Of a DNA stretch of 64,000 bases, positions 50,856 to 61,667 are shown piece after piece. Every line of letters begins with the position of its first letter. Position 1 is the stretch's first letter. Both the position numbers and the translations under genes were made by a program. The notes under the pieces were generated by a model. It saw only the letters and a program-made list of their open reading frames with translations. It was not told where the DNA came from and ran no database searches. This DNA is from Excoecaria cochinchinensis (Eukaryota > Streptophyta > Magnoliopsida > Malpighiales > Euphorbiaceae), in NCBI GenBank assembly GCA_947683425.1, contig CANTUQ010000081.1, positions 6,382,501-6,446,500 on the forward strand, given 5' to 3'.

Positions 50856-52895
50856 ATGGTCACAACCAAAAATCCCTCAACCTCACACACTGAAGAAGTC
50901 CATCAGGCGGCTGTTGAGGGGGACATTTCTTCTACATTTGGAGCTGAATTTCCCATCTTCTCAGTGGATGAAGGGAGCAGATTTAGTGCTTTCTATGGTA
51001 GACAAATCTTGCAATGTAAGTTTTTCCAACTGATCTTCTAGAACAAGTTGGCATGTTGAACACTGTTAATGCAATGTTAGCCAACTGTGGTTTATTTAGA
51101 TTTGTAAACATGCAAGATTTCATTTATCCTGACTTAATGTTAGAGTTTTACACTACCTTGAATAGAAATGAGGAGAATGAAAACCTATTAGATTTCAGAC
51201 TTGATGGCAAGCCTCATATTTTAACAAATTTAATGATGCATAGAATTTTTAGCTTTTCTCAAAATGGACTCACTGAACCATCTAGGTCTTTTAAGCCAAA
51301 TGAGTTTTGGACATTTTTAACTGATTTGCAAGTACCATTTAAGACTAGAGATGCTAAGTCTATGTTCATCAAAGATTTGAAATATTGGATTTTGCACAAG
51401 ATTTTGGCTTCCTTAATTTTTAACAGAGCTGAATTTAATAGAGTTTCTTTGAATGAATTATTCTTAATGTGGTGTGTGCACAAGGGTAAGCCTATATGTT
51501 GGTCATATTGGATTTTTACTCAATTGTTGCAATGTGTTCATAAGCATGACTCACGTCTTACACATGGGCACATTATTTCTGCTATTGCAAGGAGTTTAGA
51601 TATTAATTTTCATTTATATGCTCATGATCATCCTTGCCTATATTTTACTAAACATTTATTTGTGCGTGGAGAGGTTTGTAGTTCTAATTTTCAGGAAATC
51701 CCACCACGTTCGAGGTCTTATTGGAGGGATATTGCTGGTCCTTTTGTCCAACAAAAAGTAGAGAGTGATGAGGAGCCAAGTGTGTCACACCCCGTTTGCC
51801 CCCTAGTAGAATGAGCCATGTTTGTGCATGTGCATTATGTGAGTTTTGGCATGTGTTAAAAGCATTTTGGGTAGAAATGCATGTTTTAAGAGTTTTGCTA
51901 GCATGTGGGTGCATGTGTGTGGTGTTAGGGTGTGAATTAGTTGGGTTGCACTTGGGTGTGCTCACTCATATGTTTGAAGGGTGTGCTTGTGGGGCTGTGC
52001 TAGAGTGTGTGTATTCACACATTTGTAGGGTATGTATTAGTTGGGAGAGTCTTGTGTGTATGTGATGCATGTGTTTTGGGTTTGAGTGGTCAAATCCCAC
52101 CAATAGGGAAGTGACACTTGTCTAGGGATAAGAAAAAGAAAAAGAAAAAGAAAAGAGAAGAGAGGGGGGACGGGGGCTGCCTCCATTTCCCGTTCTTCTT
52201 CCCCTCACTCTCTTCTTCTTCCTTTTCTCTTCCTCTAAGAACCCTAGCTTGGAATCAAGGCTCAGTTGGTGGGGATTGATCATCCTTTATCATTTTTGGA
52301 GGTAAATCAATTGCTTTTGCTCTTCTTTTCTTCATCTAGTTCATCATCTTCTTCATATTTTCTGGATTTGGGTTTTAATCTAGAGTTGCTTTGTTGTGGG
52401 TTTTGTTGGGTTGTGTTTAGTTGAGCCTCCTCATGAACCGAAGGGTAAAGAGAAGGTAGGATCCAGTGGATCTAAGCATTAGGAGCAAAGGATTTCAAGG
52501 TTTGGGAAATTTATTGTTTTTGTATGTGAATGTGTTTATGCATGTGTTCTTAGTGATTTTTGAAAATTGGGTTGTGTTATGCTCTTGATAAGGCATGTAT
52601 GTTATGGGTTCTGTTTGGGTAAGGTAATTTTGCACGAGTATGGGATTATTGTAGTGATTTTGAGGATTGATGTAGTTTTTGCTGCAAATTTGTGGGTATT
52701 GGAAATTATTGGTATTGTGGGTTTGAATTGATGTTTGGTGTGAAATTAATTGTTGATAAATGTTATATTGTGCATATTGATGCTAATGGGTGGCTGGATT
52801 TGAGGTAAGAGATCATTTGGATGTGATTTGCGTGTTGTGTGTGAGTTTTGGGAGAGGAAAAATCCTGCAAAATTCTGTAGATTTTGCGATTCCTG

Positions 52896-53244
52896 ACTCT
52901 ATCATGATCGCGACACTGTCGTGAGCGCGACAGAGATGGGTGATCTTGGTCTGTGCTGTCGCGAGCACGCGACCTTATCGCGAGCTCGCGATAGCAAAAG
53001 TTGATGTGCCCTCTGTCGCGAGCGCGACGGCATTGCGATCGCGACAGAGCCAATGCTGGACTGTGCTGTCGCGAGCACGCGATCTGTCATGATCTCGCGA
53101 TGGCAAAGAATTTAGACTCTCTGTCACGATCGCGACATAGTCGCGAGCGTGACGGAGTCCAGTTTTTCCCACCTCCCCGCGATCGCGAAGTCCGTCGCGC
53201 GCGCACTGCGAAGAGACTATGGTCTCTATCGCGAGCGCGACAGT
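52896..53244. repeat. TCGCGAGCGCGA palindrome array in solo LTR
   Basis: About 12 copies of TCGCGAKCGCGA-like words, mostly paired about 10 bases apart, with an irregular unit of about 50-60 bp ('gtgctgtcgcgagcacgcga' at 52953 and 53064). Confidence 0.85.
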
Positions 53245-53921
53245 CTTGTTATGCTGAATGAGTTTCCGTTAGCGTGTGCATGTGGTTTTGAATTTCAGTT
53301 TCTTTTGGTGACCTTAAGCTTTATAACTGTTAACTTATGAATTATTTGAATGCGAATCCATTGGCATGAATATGTATATATGTAAGTTGGAATATTATGG
53401 AATGAGTTGAATGGATTATGCATGACCTGCTAGAGTCAGTTCAGTGGATAGTTAGGCATGCCAAATAGAGTCTTATAGCTACAGCCTTAGTTTTGTTTGG
53501 ACCCCGATCAGGTCCCATTTGGTTCCTCGCGAACCCTCTAATGTGTTTGGATCTTGTTTAAGGTCCCTTAATAAAATGTTTTGTAAATGAAAAAGTAAAT
53601 GGGTTTTCGATTCGTACCTATAAGGTACTGTCTGTAATCGGCTCGTACCCGTAAAGTACTGTTCGTTCACTCGTTATCCACTACCTCGAGTCAGCAGGTG
53701 CATAAATGCTTTGAACTGTTTTGATTATGACAAGAATGAATTATCCGAATATGGTTACTATTGTGATAATATGAAGACAGTTATGTTATATCAAATGTAT
53801 GATTCTATATGCTCGAATATTCATACTCTTATCTAATGTGTATTTCCGACTATGCCATATGTATGTGTTTTGCTTGACGACCATTATGAATGGCCGTCCA
53901 TTTGATTTGTGTGTTTCCCCA

Positions 53922-53940
53922 CTAAGCGTTTATCGCTTAG
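53922..53940 (+). other. CTAAGCG stem-loop conserved in Del/Tekay LTRs
   Basis: CTAAGCG-TTTAT-CGCTTAG, a perfect 7-bp stem with a 5-base loop. Same element at 10263-10281, 16152-16170 (minus elements), 56610-56627 and 62411-62428. Confidence 0.8.
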
Positions 53941-55436
53941 CACGTTGTGTTTACCTGTGCAGGTGCGGAAGGAGTCGCCTTGGGAGAGTCGTCGCAGCCA
54001 GACCAACACAGCTGGGTTTTAGTGTAGGGCTTAATTTTTGTACTCCGATGATTCTTTTGTATAGAACTCTCTTATGATATTTTGTAATAGCTTCCGCATA
54101 TGTATAAGTATATTTTGATTAGGTAATTATCTTTGTAACCGTTGGTTGATCAAACAGTAATGTAATGTTTTCCGTTATATTAATGCATGATCATCTTCTT
54201 TCGTGAATGATTTTGTAAAGTTTTTATTTACCTTGTATTTCGGCATGTATGTTTATGTATGAATGTATATGTTTATCCTGTATCTGTGTGGTGACACCTT
54301 TACCCATACGGCATCTCACTCCTCATCGGACGGGATCGCCTACGTATAGGTAGGGGGTGTTACAAAGTGGAGATGCATCAATGTATGATTTACCAGCAGC
54401 ACCTGATGTTTGGTCCTCTGTCATGGCCGGAAATGTACCCTAATAGTATTGACCTAATTTTGGCATGTGAGTGAAATGGAATGTGTAGCTTGAACTTAAA
54501 TGGAAGGTTGGAAGGATTTGATTGAAAGCTGAGTGAAAAGTTTAGTGACCAATTGGTATATATATATGAGATTAAGTTAGGAATGGATTATTGGCTGATT
54601 TATTTATCTAATGATGGATTAATTAAGAATAAAGTAATGTAAGAAATCAGTTAGTGGGAGGCAGGTTTTGTGAGTGGAATCCGTGTGGCTTCTTGTGAGT
54701 ATGCCACCTCCACCTTTGCATGCATGAGTTATCTAAGGAAAGGGAAAAGATTCATTTGTGTAATTCAGTCAATTTTCTGTGTTCTTTCTTTTCTTTCTTG
54801 CGTGAGAATAGTCCTTAGGTCTCTAAATCTATTTGCATAATTGTTAAGAAGGTCAAGTTGTTAAGTTGCTCAAGAGTTAAGTTATTGGACTTAAGAGGTA
54901 AGTGATTATGAATGCTTGTTCTCATCTTCTACTCTTTCTTTTTGGTTTGAGTTGGTTTGGAATGAGAATTGATAGATTATGTTCAATTCTGGAATTGAAT
55001 TGGTTTTGTTAGCTGAAGAAGGGAAGAAGGATAAAGGAAAAGCTATAGTTGGAGAGCCGAGCGTCCGTCGTAATTAGGAGCTAAGGCGACAAGGTTTGGG
55101 AACAAACCCTAAATGTGTAAATTGTACGATTTGTAATGGTCAAATAGAGACTTTGATATGTGCTATATGTGTATGTGGAATGATGGCATTGAGCATGAAA
55201 TTGTGTTACCAGTTATTTGTTGGTTGTGGAGATATGTTTAGTGAATGAGTTGCTTGAGAGCATGTATGCTATGTGTGAATTGGGATTGATTATAAATTGT
55301 GCTAAAGATGAATGCCAAAACAAGAAGGGAAATCAGGTATGTGCTAATTGAGTAAGTGGTTGATGTATTTGGGTTGATTGCCAAAAGTGAGAATGAGATT
55401 TGAAGTCTTAATGTGAAAGAAGAATTGGACTGGAAA

Positions 55437-55473
55437 GCACAGCTGTGCTAGTGACAAAACACAGCTGTGTTAT
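55437..55473. repeat. CACAGCTGTG word pair in D-family solo LTR
   Basis: AGCACAGCTGTGCT, nine bases, then ACACAGCTGTGTT: the same paired-palindrome format and word as in the element B LTRs. Confidence 0.85.
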
Positions 55474-55488
55474 AGTGTTTTTGCATGG

Positions 55489-55815
55489 GTCACGGTGACA
55501 ATCAAATTGATTGTGACCGTGAGGTATGCTTGAGTTCAATTTGCCTAATGGATTTTGGTATGTCACGGTGACAATCAAATTGATTGTGACCGTGAGGTAC
55601 CCAAGAGAACATTCTGTTTTGCAAAGTGTGGATATGTCACGGTGACAATGAAATTCATTGTGACCGTGACATACCCTCAAGTTGCATTCTGCCGAGAGTT
55701 GGGAACATGTCACGGTGACAATGAAATTGATTGTGACCGTGACCTATCCCTAGTTTGCATTCTGTTTTGAACTTCAACATGTCATGGTGACAATGAAATT
55801 CATTGTGACCGTGAC
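55489..55815. repeat. Five-unit hairpin array, 73-bp period
   Basis: Units start at 55489, 55562, 55636, 55709 and 55781. Each has GTCACGGTGACAAT, a short AT core and ATTGTGACCGTGA, a hairpin with about 15-bp arms, separated by unrelated-looking 38-40-bp linkers. Confidence 0.92.
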
Positions 55816-57188
55816 CTACCCTGTTTTGGCAATATAATCCTAATGTGTTTGGACTTCTAAATGGCAAGGCTTTAAGCTGTAATGAAGGACATTATGAGTA
55901 AGTATTATGTGTGTATAAAGTAATGTATATTTGCATAAACATGATGACTTTTGAATGCAATCAAATATGTGATTATTAACTATAAAAGAATGAGGTTGGA
56001 AATGCTATGAGTATGCAAGTGAAGTAAATAGCTGTGTGCTAACGCAAATGTATAAAGCGAATGTGAAGTTGGGTAACAACATATGTGATGCGAAATGTGT
56101 TCAATATGAAATGAATAAAATGTTTAACAACTTAAGCCTGCGAGTCAAGTAGTGGATAGTTAGGCATGCCTATAGGGTCAAGTGTTGCAGCCCCATGCGT
56201 TAAAAGTGTCTGATTCCATAGGAATCACAATGCGTAAACAATGCGAATAATCCTTGCTGGATTTTATTATATGTGGATTGATAATGTGTACCTGAGGGTA
56301 CCAATGCGTAAATGAGATCTCAATACGATTCTAGTACCTGAGTGGTACCAATGCGATACCCGTTAACCGCGTCATTGAATTGCAGGCTAACCAGTTAATT
56401 AATAAATGGAAATGATTGGGATATAATATAGCATGTAATGTGGATATGTGAATAAGTGATTGATGCCTTATGATTGAATATAGTAATGAACAATGCTATG
56501 CTTGAAATGGTACTTGCTATGATAATAATTGTTCTGGCATGTCTACTAGCATGTAATGTATGGTGTCTCTGATGTGTGATAAATTATTTGTTATATATGA
56601 GTTCCCCACTAAGCTTTATCGCTTAGCATGGATTTACTCTAATCCATGCAGGTACGGACGAGAGGTAACTGGAGGATGCCCCCGCATTTTGTACGGTCAA
56701 CAATAGGAAGTGAATAGTGTAGGTTTGGGGTCGTTACTTGGGAATTTTGTATAAGCTTTTTGTATAGTTAATATGTGAATCGGGTTTGTAAAAGCATGTA
56801 ATAATGTGATAACTATGAATGTTACCCCCATATGTATGCATGTCTTATGAGTGGTTTTGGTGTATGAACTAAAGTAGTTGGCATGTGATGCGTGAGTTAT
56901 GTTTATAGATGATGAAATTTTATTGTTCAGGTTAGGCTTGTCTTCTGTTTGTGTGTGTATGGCCTTCTCTAACTAAGATTAGCTGAGCTAGTCTGTCATT
57001 AGGGAATGGGCGTCACATCCTCCATCCCCCATGTTACTGCTATATTTGAGCAGCTTCTACAAAATCAATCTCATATGCAAGCTTAGCTTTCATCGATAGC
57101 GAAATGCCAAAGGCGATTGGAGTATAGAATGGATCATTTTATCGCTCAATCGGGATTTGAGGTTCCATCTCCTCCACCTTCACCATGA

Positions 57189-58257
57189 TAGGGGAGTTTT
57201 CCTTCTCTTACTTTAATTTTATTTCTTTCTTTTACTCTTTTATTGTGTGTCATTCCTACACATTGAGGACAATGTTGGTTCTAAGTGTGGGGGAGTGAGT
57301 TAGATTGCTTGATTGTTGTTATTTTATATGATTATGTATATGTTGTTTATATGTTAATTGCATGCTTGTTATGTGTATTTATGTTTCAATTAGGTTCTTA
57401 GTAAGCTTTATTATAAAGTATTGTTCTTTTGGTATATTATATAGGTTGTTAAGTTAATTATTTTTAATGCTCATTTTTATCAGTTTTTCAAAATTTTTTG
57501 TATGTGTTTTAAATTTTACAAGTTATTTTCTTTTACTTCTTTCAACATTATGGATTGTTTAGTCTTTTTATTAATCATGTTTTTTTTTACAGTTAGAATT
57601 TGCTCATTTAGTTTAAAATTTTAAGTTTCTAGTTGGCTAAGGAAACTATAGCCATAATACTTACCCTTTTGTCTTTTCAATAATGGATGAGGACTCAAAA
57701 AGAAAAGAAAAATAAAAATAAGTGGGATGGAGCATAAAATGCACCCACTCAAGTCATTAAAAGAAAAAGAAAGCAAGATATACATCCAAAATTGAAATGT
57801 ATGGGTTGGAGCGTAAAACGTACCCATGCTACATTCTCTTGCTGTTTATGGATAAAAATGAAAACTATATCCATGATTCAAAACAAAAAAAAAAAAAGAA
57901 AAAGAAAAGTTTAAAAATGCCATGAGATTGGATTAAGGGTAAGTGAGCTTAAAACTGTCCTAAATGTAGCTAGTTACTTTAAAATTTTTTAACTTAATGA
58001 TCAATTTTCTTTCTTTAATTCATGTTTAGTTTTTTGAGACTTAATACTCTTTATGTTGGAATTAGTAAAGTTAAGTAACTTGTTAATTTTTCAATGCATA
58101 CTTTAAAATTTGATTTACTGATATTTGTGAGTGTTTGAGATATTTGATCTTTGCAATTTTAGTATATATGCTGAATGGACAGTGCTATATAATTATGTTT
58201 ACTAGCTGTTGAATTTTCTTATGTCTTTTCTCTTGCTTGAGGACAAGCAAGGGTTAA
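57189..58257 (+). other. Athila-2 3' untranslated region
   Basis: Non-coding. Contains a PPT-like AGTGTGGGGGA at about 57284-57294 and two GGAGCRTAAAAYGC/T-like motifs (57728 and 57808), as in Athila-1. Confidence 0.7.
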
Positions 58258-58270
58258 GTGTAGGGGAATT
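58258..58270 (+). other. Polypurine tract of Athila-2
   Basis: GTGTAGGGGAATT immediately before the LTR start TGATAGG. Confidence 0.8.
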
Positions 58271-59697
58271 TGATAGGAGCTTAATTGAGGTATAATTTAG
58301 TATATATTTTGTATGCATTTATGAAATTAATTATGCAATTGTGTGTATATTTTATGTCAAATGTGTTAGTATATGTGTATATGTGTTAGTTTGTGTGTTT
58401 GTTGTGATTGCAGGTTTATTTAAGTATAAAAGTGTGGATATATGTGTATCTGTGAACGAAGGGTTTTACTGGAGAAGAAAATAGGAGGAGCACGAGTCGG
58501 ATGGATATACATTCCAGAGGGAGCAGAAGAAGGAGCAAGGAAAAAAGAAGAGAAGAAGGAGCCGACTGGGACAAGGGAGCACGACTTGGACAAGGGAACA
58601 CGAGTCAGAGAAGAGAGCACGAGTCGTGTTCCTACAGAGAGAAAACCGAGAGGAAAGGGAGAGAAGGAAAACGAGAATGGCGTTCCGTGTTTTGTCACGA
58701 GCGCGACACCATCGCGAGCGCGACAGAGGCGACCGTTGGAGCAGTTTTCAGCCAAAAGTCACTTAAAAAGTCATTTCTTTTCACCAACAATTATAATCAT
58801 TTTGAAGGGACATCTCCAAGGGACACCAACTTTAAATTATCATCCATAAATATTAGTTTAACTGTAATTTAGAATATACAGAATTTTATTAAGTAGTTTT
58901 TCTGTAGTTGAAAGAACAATTGCTCTTAGTTAAATTTCTTAGTTAGTTTTTATGTTTTGAAGAAGAAGATCAATGAGAAGGAAAGTTTATTACAAGGGTT
59001 TGAGGAAAGTGCACAAGTCATCTTTCTCAATACTCTTATCTTTTATTTCTTCTCTGTAAATTAAATGAATATTTCTTCAATGAATTTGAATGTTATTATT
59101 ATTCTCTACTTCCATCTATTTTAAGAGTCTTTGAATGCAAAATTTCTATTAGTACAATTGCATGATCATTATAAGTTTGAGTTTAGTTGAGAGATAAATT
59201 CATATTTAAATCTAATAGATATTCATCATTGAAGCATTATTTGAGAGATCATAATATTTGATTGGTTGCTATAGGTTGTTTTCTATTCTTGAAATATGCA
59301 TGTATAACACTCTAAGTTTTAGATGAGAATTGGGATTTAGAATTATGTATGCATATTTTAGGCACTCTAATTTATGTCGAGAGAATGAGTTAGAAATATA
59401 TTCCAACTTGGCTTGCATGAAAAGGTGATTATTATTAATTTGAATGATGGATCAAGTTCATTATTTTAAGTTCTTCATTATATATATCTTCTTCTATTAA
59501 CATAAAATAGGTTTAATTAGTTTATTTATTAGAGTAGTTTAGATTTAACCAACAAGTTATTGAATCATTGTAAACAAGATTAAAATCAGGTAGTAATAGT
59601 GAGTAAAAACTATATCCCTCATGGGATCGACAACCTTTTGTACTATTTCGGTACACCGTATGCTTGCAGAAATTAGCATCTATAAAATATGCTAACA
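58271..59697 (+). repeat. 3' LTR of Athila-2
   Basis: 1427 bp, TGATAGGAGC...GCTAACA. The paired word at 58694-58728 is complete. Confidence 0.9.
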
Positions 59698-60290
59698 CAT
59701 CACCTTGGCTAAAGCCCATGTAATGAAAGTAGATACTTCCACTAAGTGGTATGAACCGTAATACTATACTTGCTGTATGGATCATTATGTATGGGGCAAG
59801 CCCAGATATTTTGACTAGTCACCTAATCAAAGGCTTTCATGCCCCGATATGTCCATGTCAGTTTATTCGGACTGCCTGAATACACGATGATCGAAACCCA
59901 TACGTATGCACATTAGTTAGGAGAGGTTAAGCTGCTGGTTCTCCACCATGCAACATGCGCATCCATTGGGTCCCTTGCCGACCCATGGGCCAAGCCCACC
60001 TAAGAAACAGACTATGACCTTGTGTGTGGAAGTGATAAGGTTGGAGGGATCTATGTGCTTGCATGTGATTGTGGATGCTGCATAACACGATCATGCGCCC
60101 TATGGCATTGATGCATCATCCTAACCTATTATGTTTTGCAGCCATCATAGATCTACCCAGTTGGTCAAGAGGTCCTCGTGGGCGGCTGCGAAGAAATTCA
60201 TTCTTCGAGCTACTAGAAAGGGTAGAGTTTGCAAAGTCAGTCTTCGAAAGCAGTCATGCTACATCCTCTCAGTTCACTATAAACTTTGAA
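59698..60290 (+). other. Leader of element C, second part
   Basis: Starts with the duplicated CATCA and continues the Tat leader (for example 'tcaaaggctttcatgccccg' at 59826, also at 7713). Confidence 0.75.
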
Positions 60291-61640
60291 ATGGCCAATT
60301 AACCAAGAGGAGCAGATGCCACTAGGGCCATGATAGCTGAGGAAGTGGGTAGATGGTTTGAAGATTTTAAAAACAGAATGATTGCCATGATGGCCACGAT
60401 GGCCTAGACTGCCGCGCCATAAAACCCAGCGCCTCCTCCCATGAGATAAAATGAACAGGAGGAGGTTAGAGAGGACCCACAAGAGGAGATTTGCCCACCA
60501 CCGGTAGACTTCAGGGCCACCATATCGGGTGCCCAGAAAAGAGGAGCTGTCCATAGAGTAGAGGATGACTGGGAAGATGAATATAAAGAGCCAATATCAG
60601 TGAAGAATAAGGCTCCTCAAGCCGAAGAAGCCATCTGGAAGAAGATGGAGGAAAAATTTGAAGCGATGACAAGGATGTTGACAAGGGGGCGAGGGATAAA
60701 CCCCAAAGATAAGGAGTTAGAGGGAGAATATCTGATACCTCAGAATTTTAAAATGCCGGACGTTCTGAAGTTTGAAGGTACAATGGACCCCACCGCATAC
60801 ATTAAGTAATACTCCCTGGTGATGAAGGGAACGGTGCTGACAAAGGGGGCAAAAGATAGAATACTTATGTTTGAGTTTGACGAGCCCCGCAGTGGATTGG
60901 TACCATGGGGTAGACAAAAGGACCAAAGAAGATTGGGATCTGTTGACAGAGGAGTTCCTCCGATAGTATGACTGCAGTATGTGGATGGAAGTGACCCTCA
61001 AAGACCTAGAATTGCTACAACGCAAGTCAGGAGAATCGTTCTACGAGTACTTGACGCGATGTAGGAATAGAGTGATGGAGATGAAGAGGAAGCCAGACAC
61101 TCCAAATTAAATCAGGTTGTTCATCAGAAATGCTAGCTCGTATTTAAGAGAAGCACTAAAGATGAAGGGCCTGAAAGACTGGGAATCCCTAAAAGACATA
61201 GCTATAGAAGCTAAAGGAGAATACCTTACAAGGAAGGCTAGCAATGACAATTATACCCGGAGAAATTACGATAATCAGGGGGCAAGAAGGTCAGTAGGGC
61301 CCGATAATGGAAATCAAACTGGGAACATAGTAGATGTGGCAGTTAGAGGAGTTAACTAAAGGCCTTATAGTAACCTAGGCAGGTCATTATAATGGTTACT
61401 TAAAAGGCTAATGAAAGAAGGTAAGTTACAACCAATGCCTGCTAAGCCTGCTAGAAGTCAGGGATGCCTTGATCATCGAGCAGATCAGTACTGTGCCTAC
61501 CATCAGCATACGGGACATGAGACTAATGTCGGACACTGAGAAACCAAATCCAGGACCTCATTGACAGCAAATAGATTGTTGATCAGGAGAATAAAAAAAA
61601 AAGGCACGAAAGGACTTCAGGGCACTAATAAAGCGTCCCA
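60291..61640 (+). pseudogene. Tat gag of element C
   Basis: ATG GCC AAT at 60291 followed at once by a stop. Homology continues through several stops and frameshifts: an acidic/Pro-rich N-part, 'NKAPQAEEAIWKKMEEKFEA', 'YLIPQNFKMPDVLKFEGTMD' (gag domain start), 'MFIRNASSYLREALKMKGLK' (61117), the 'RPYSNLGR' segment, and the finger-like 'YCAYHQHTGHET'. It is the longest gag of the three Tat copies here but is dead. Confidence 0.75.
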
Positions 61641-61667
61641 GAAGGTGGCTACCGCACAGCAGGAAGT

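Larger units (their letters stand above)
51783..54364 (+). mobile_element. Solo LTR, Del/Tekay type (element B family)
   Basis: 2582 bp from TGTCACACCCCGTTTGCC to GGGGGTGTTACA, flanked by AAGTG (51778-51782 and 54365-54369). The first 40 bases match the LTR start of element B (minus strand at 14196). No interior sequence is left, so it arose by LTR-LTR recombination. It carries the TCGCGA word array and the CTAAGCG stem-loop. Confidence 0.92.
54419..57017 (+). mobile_element. Solo LTR, second Del/Tekay family (element D family)
   Basis: 2599 bp from TGTCATGGCCGGAAATGTAC to GGGCGTCACA, flanked by TCCTC (54414-54418 and 57018-57022). Its two ends match the 3' LTR of element D, but a roughly 1.54-kb middle section (about 54729-56272) is absent from D. 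Contains CACAGCTGTG words and the GTCACGGTGAC array. Confidence 0.92.
50856..57188 (+). pseudogene. Athila envelope-like/ORF3 reading frame, Athila-2, split
   Basis: Starts MVTTKNPSTSHTEEVHQAAV at 50856; a one-base loss near 51026 ends the first frame at 51041. The downstream frame 51053-51782 is open for about 240 residues ('MLANCGLFRFVNMQDFIYPD', 'LKYWILHKILASLIFNRAEF', 'HLYAHDHPCLYFTKHLFVRG'). It is interrupted by solo LTRs at 51783-54364 and 54419-57017; short coding islands remain at 54365-54418 and 57018-57188, ending 'VPSPPPSP' and a stop. The disabling changes differ from those of Athila-1, so the frame was intact in their common ancestor. Function unknown. Confidence 0.7.
46989..59697 (+). 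mobile_element. Athila-2: full-length Athila-type element lacking pol, with two solo LTRs inside
   Basis: 5' LTR (46989-48436), PBS (48443-48460), gag (48643-49953), spacer, ORF3 (50856-57188, interrupted), 3' region, PPT (58258-58270), 3' LTR (58271-59697). Flanked by CATCA (46984-46988; 59698-59702), and element C leader continues on both sides. Without the two solo LTRs the interior is about 4.6 kb, again without pol. Confidence 0.9.

Noticed and set aside
55489..55815. Five regularly spaced palindromes considered as a CRISPR or an origin array
   Set aside because: Inside a solo LTR with clean TSDs in plant DNA; linkers are not unique spacers of fixed length and no associated genes exist.
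58442..58872. Charged plus-strand frames in the Athila 3' LTR (similar at 47229-47589 and 43632-43968)
   Set aside because: They lie within LTRs, differ in phase and length between sister copies, and consist largely of the palindromic words and purine-rich tracts.
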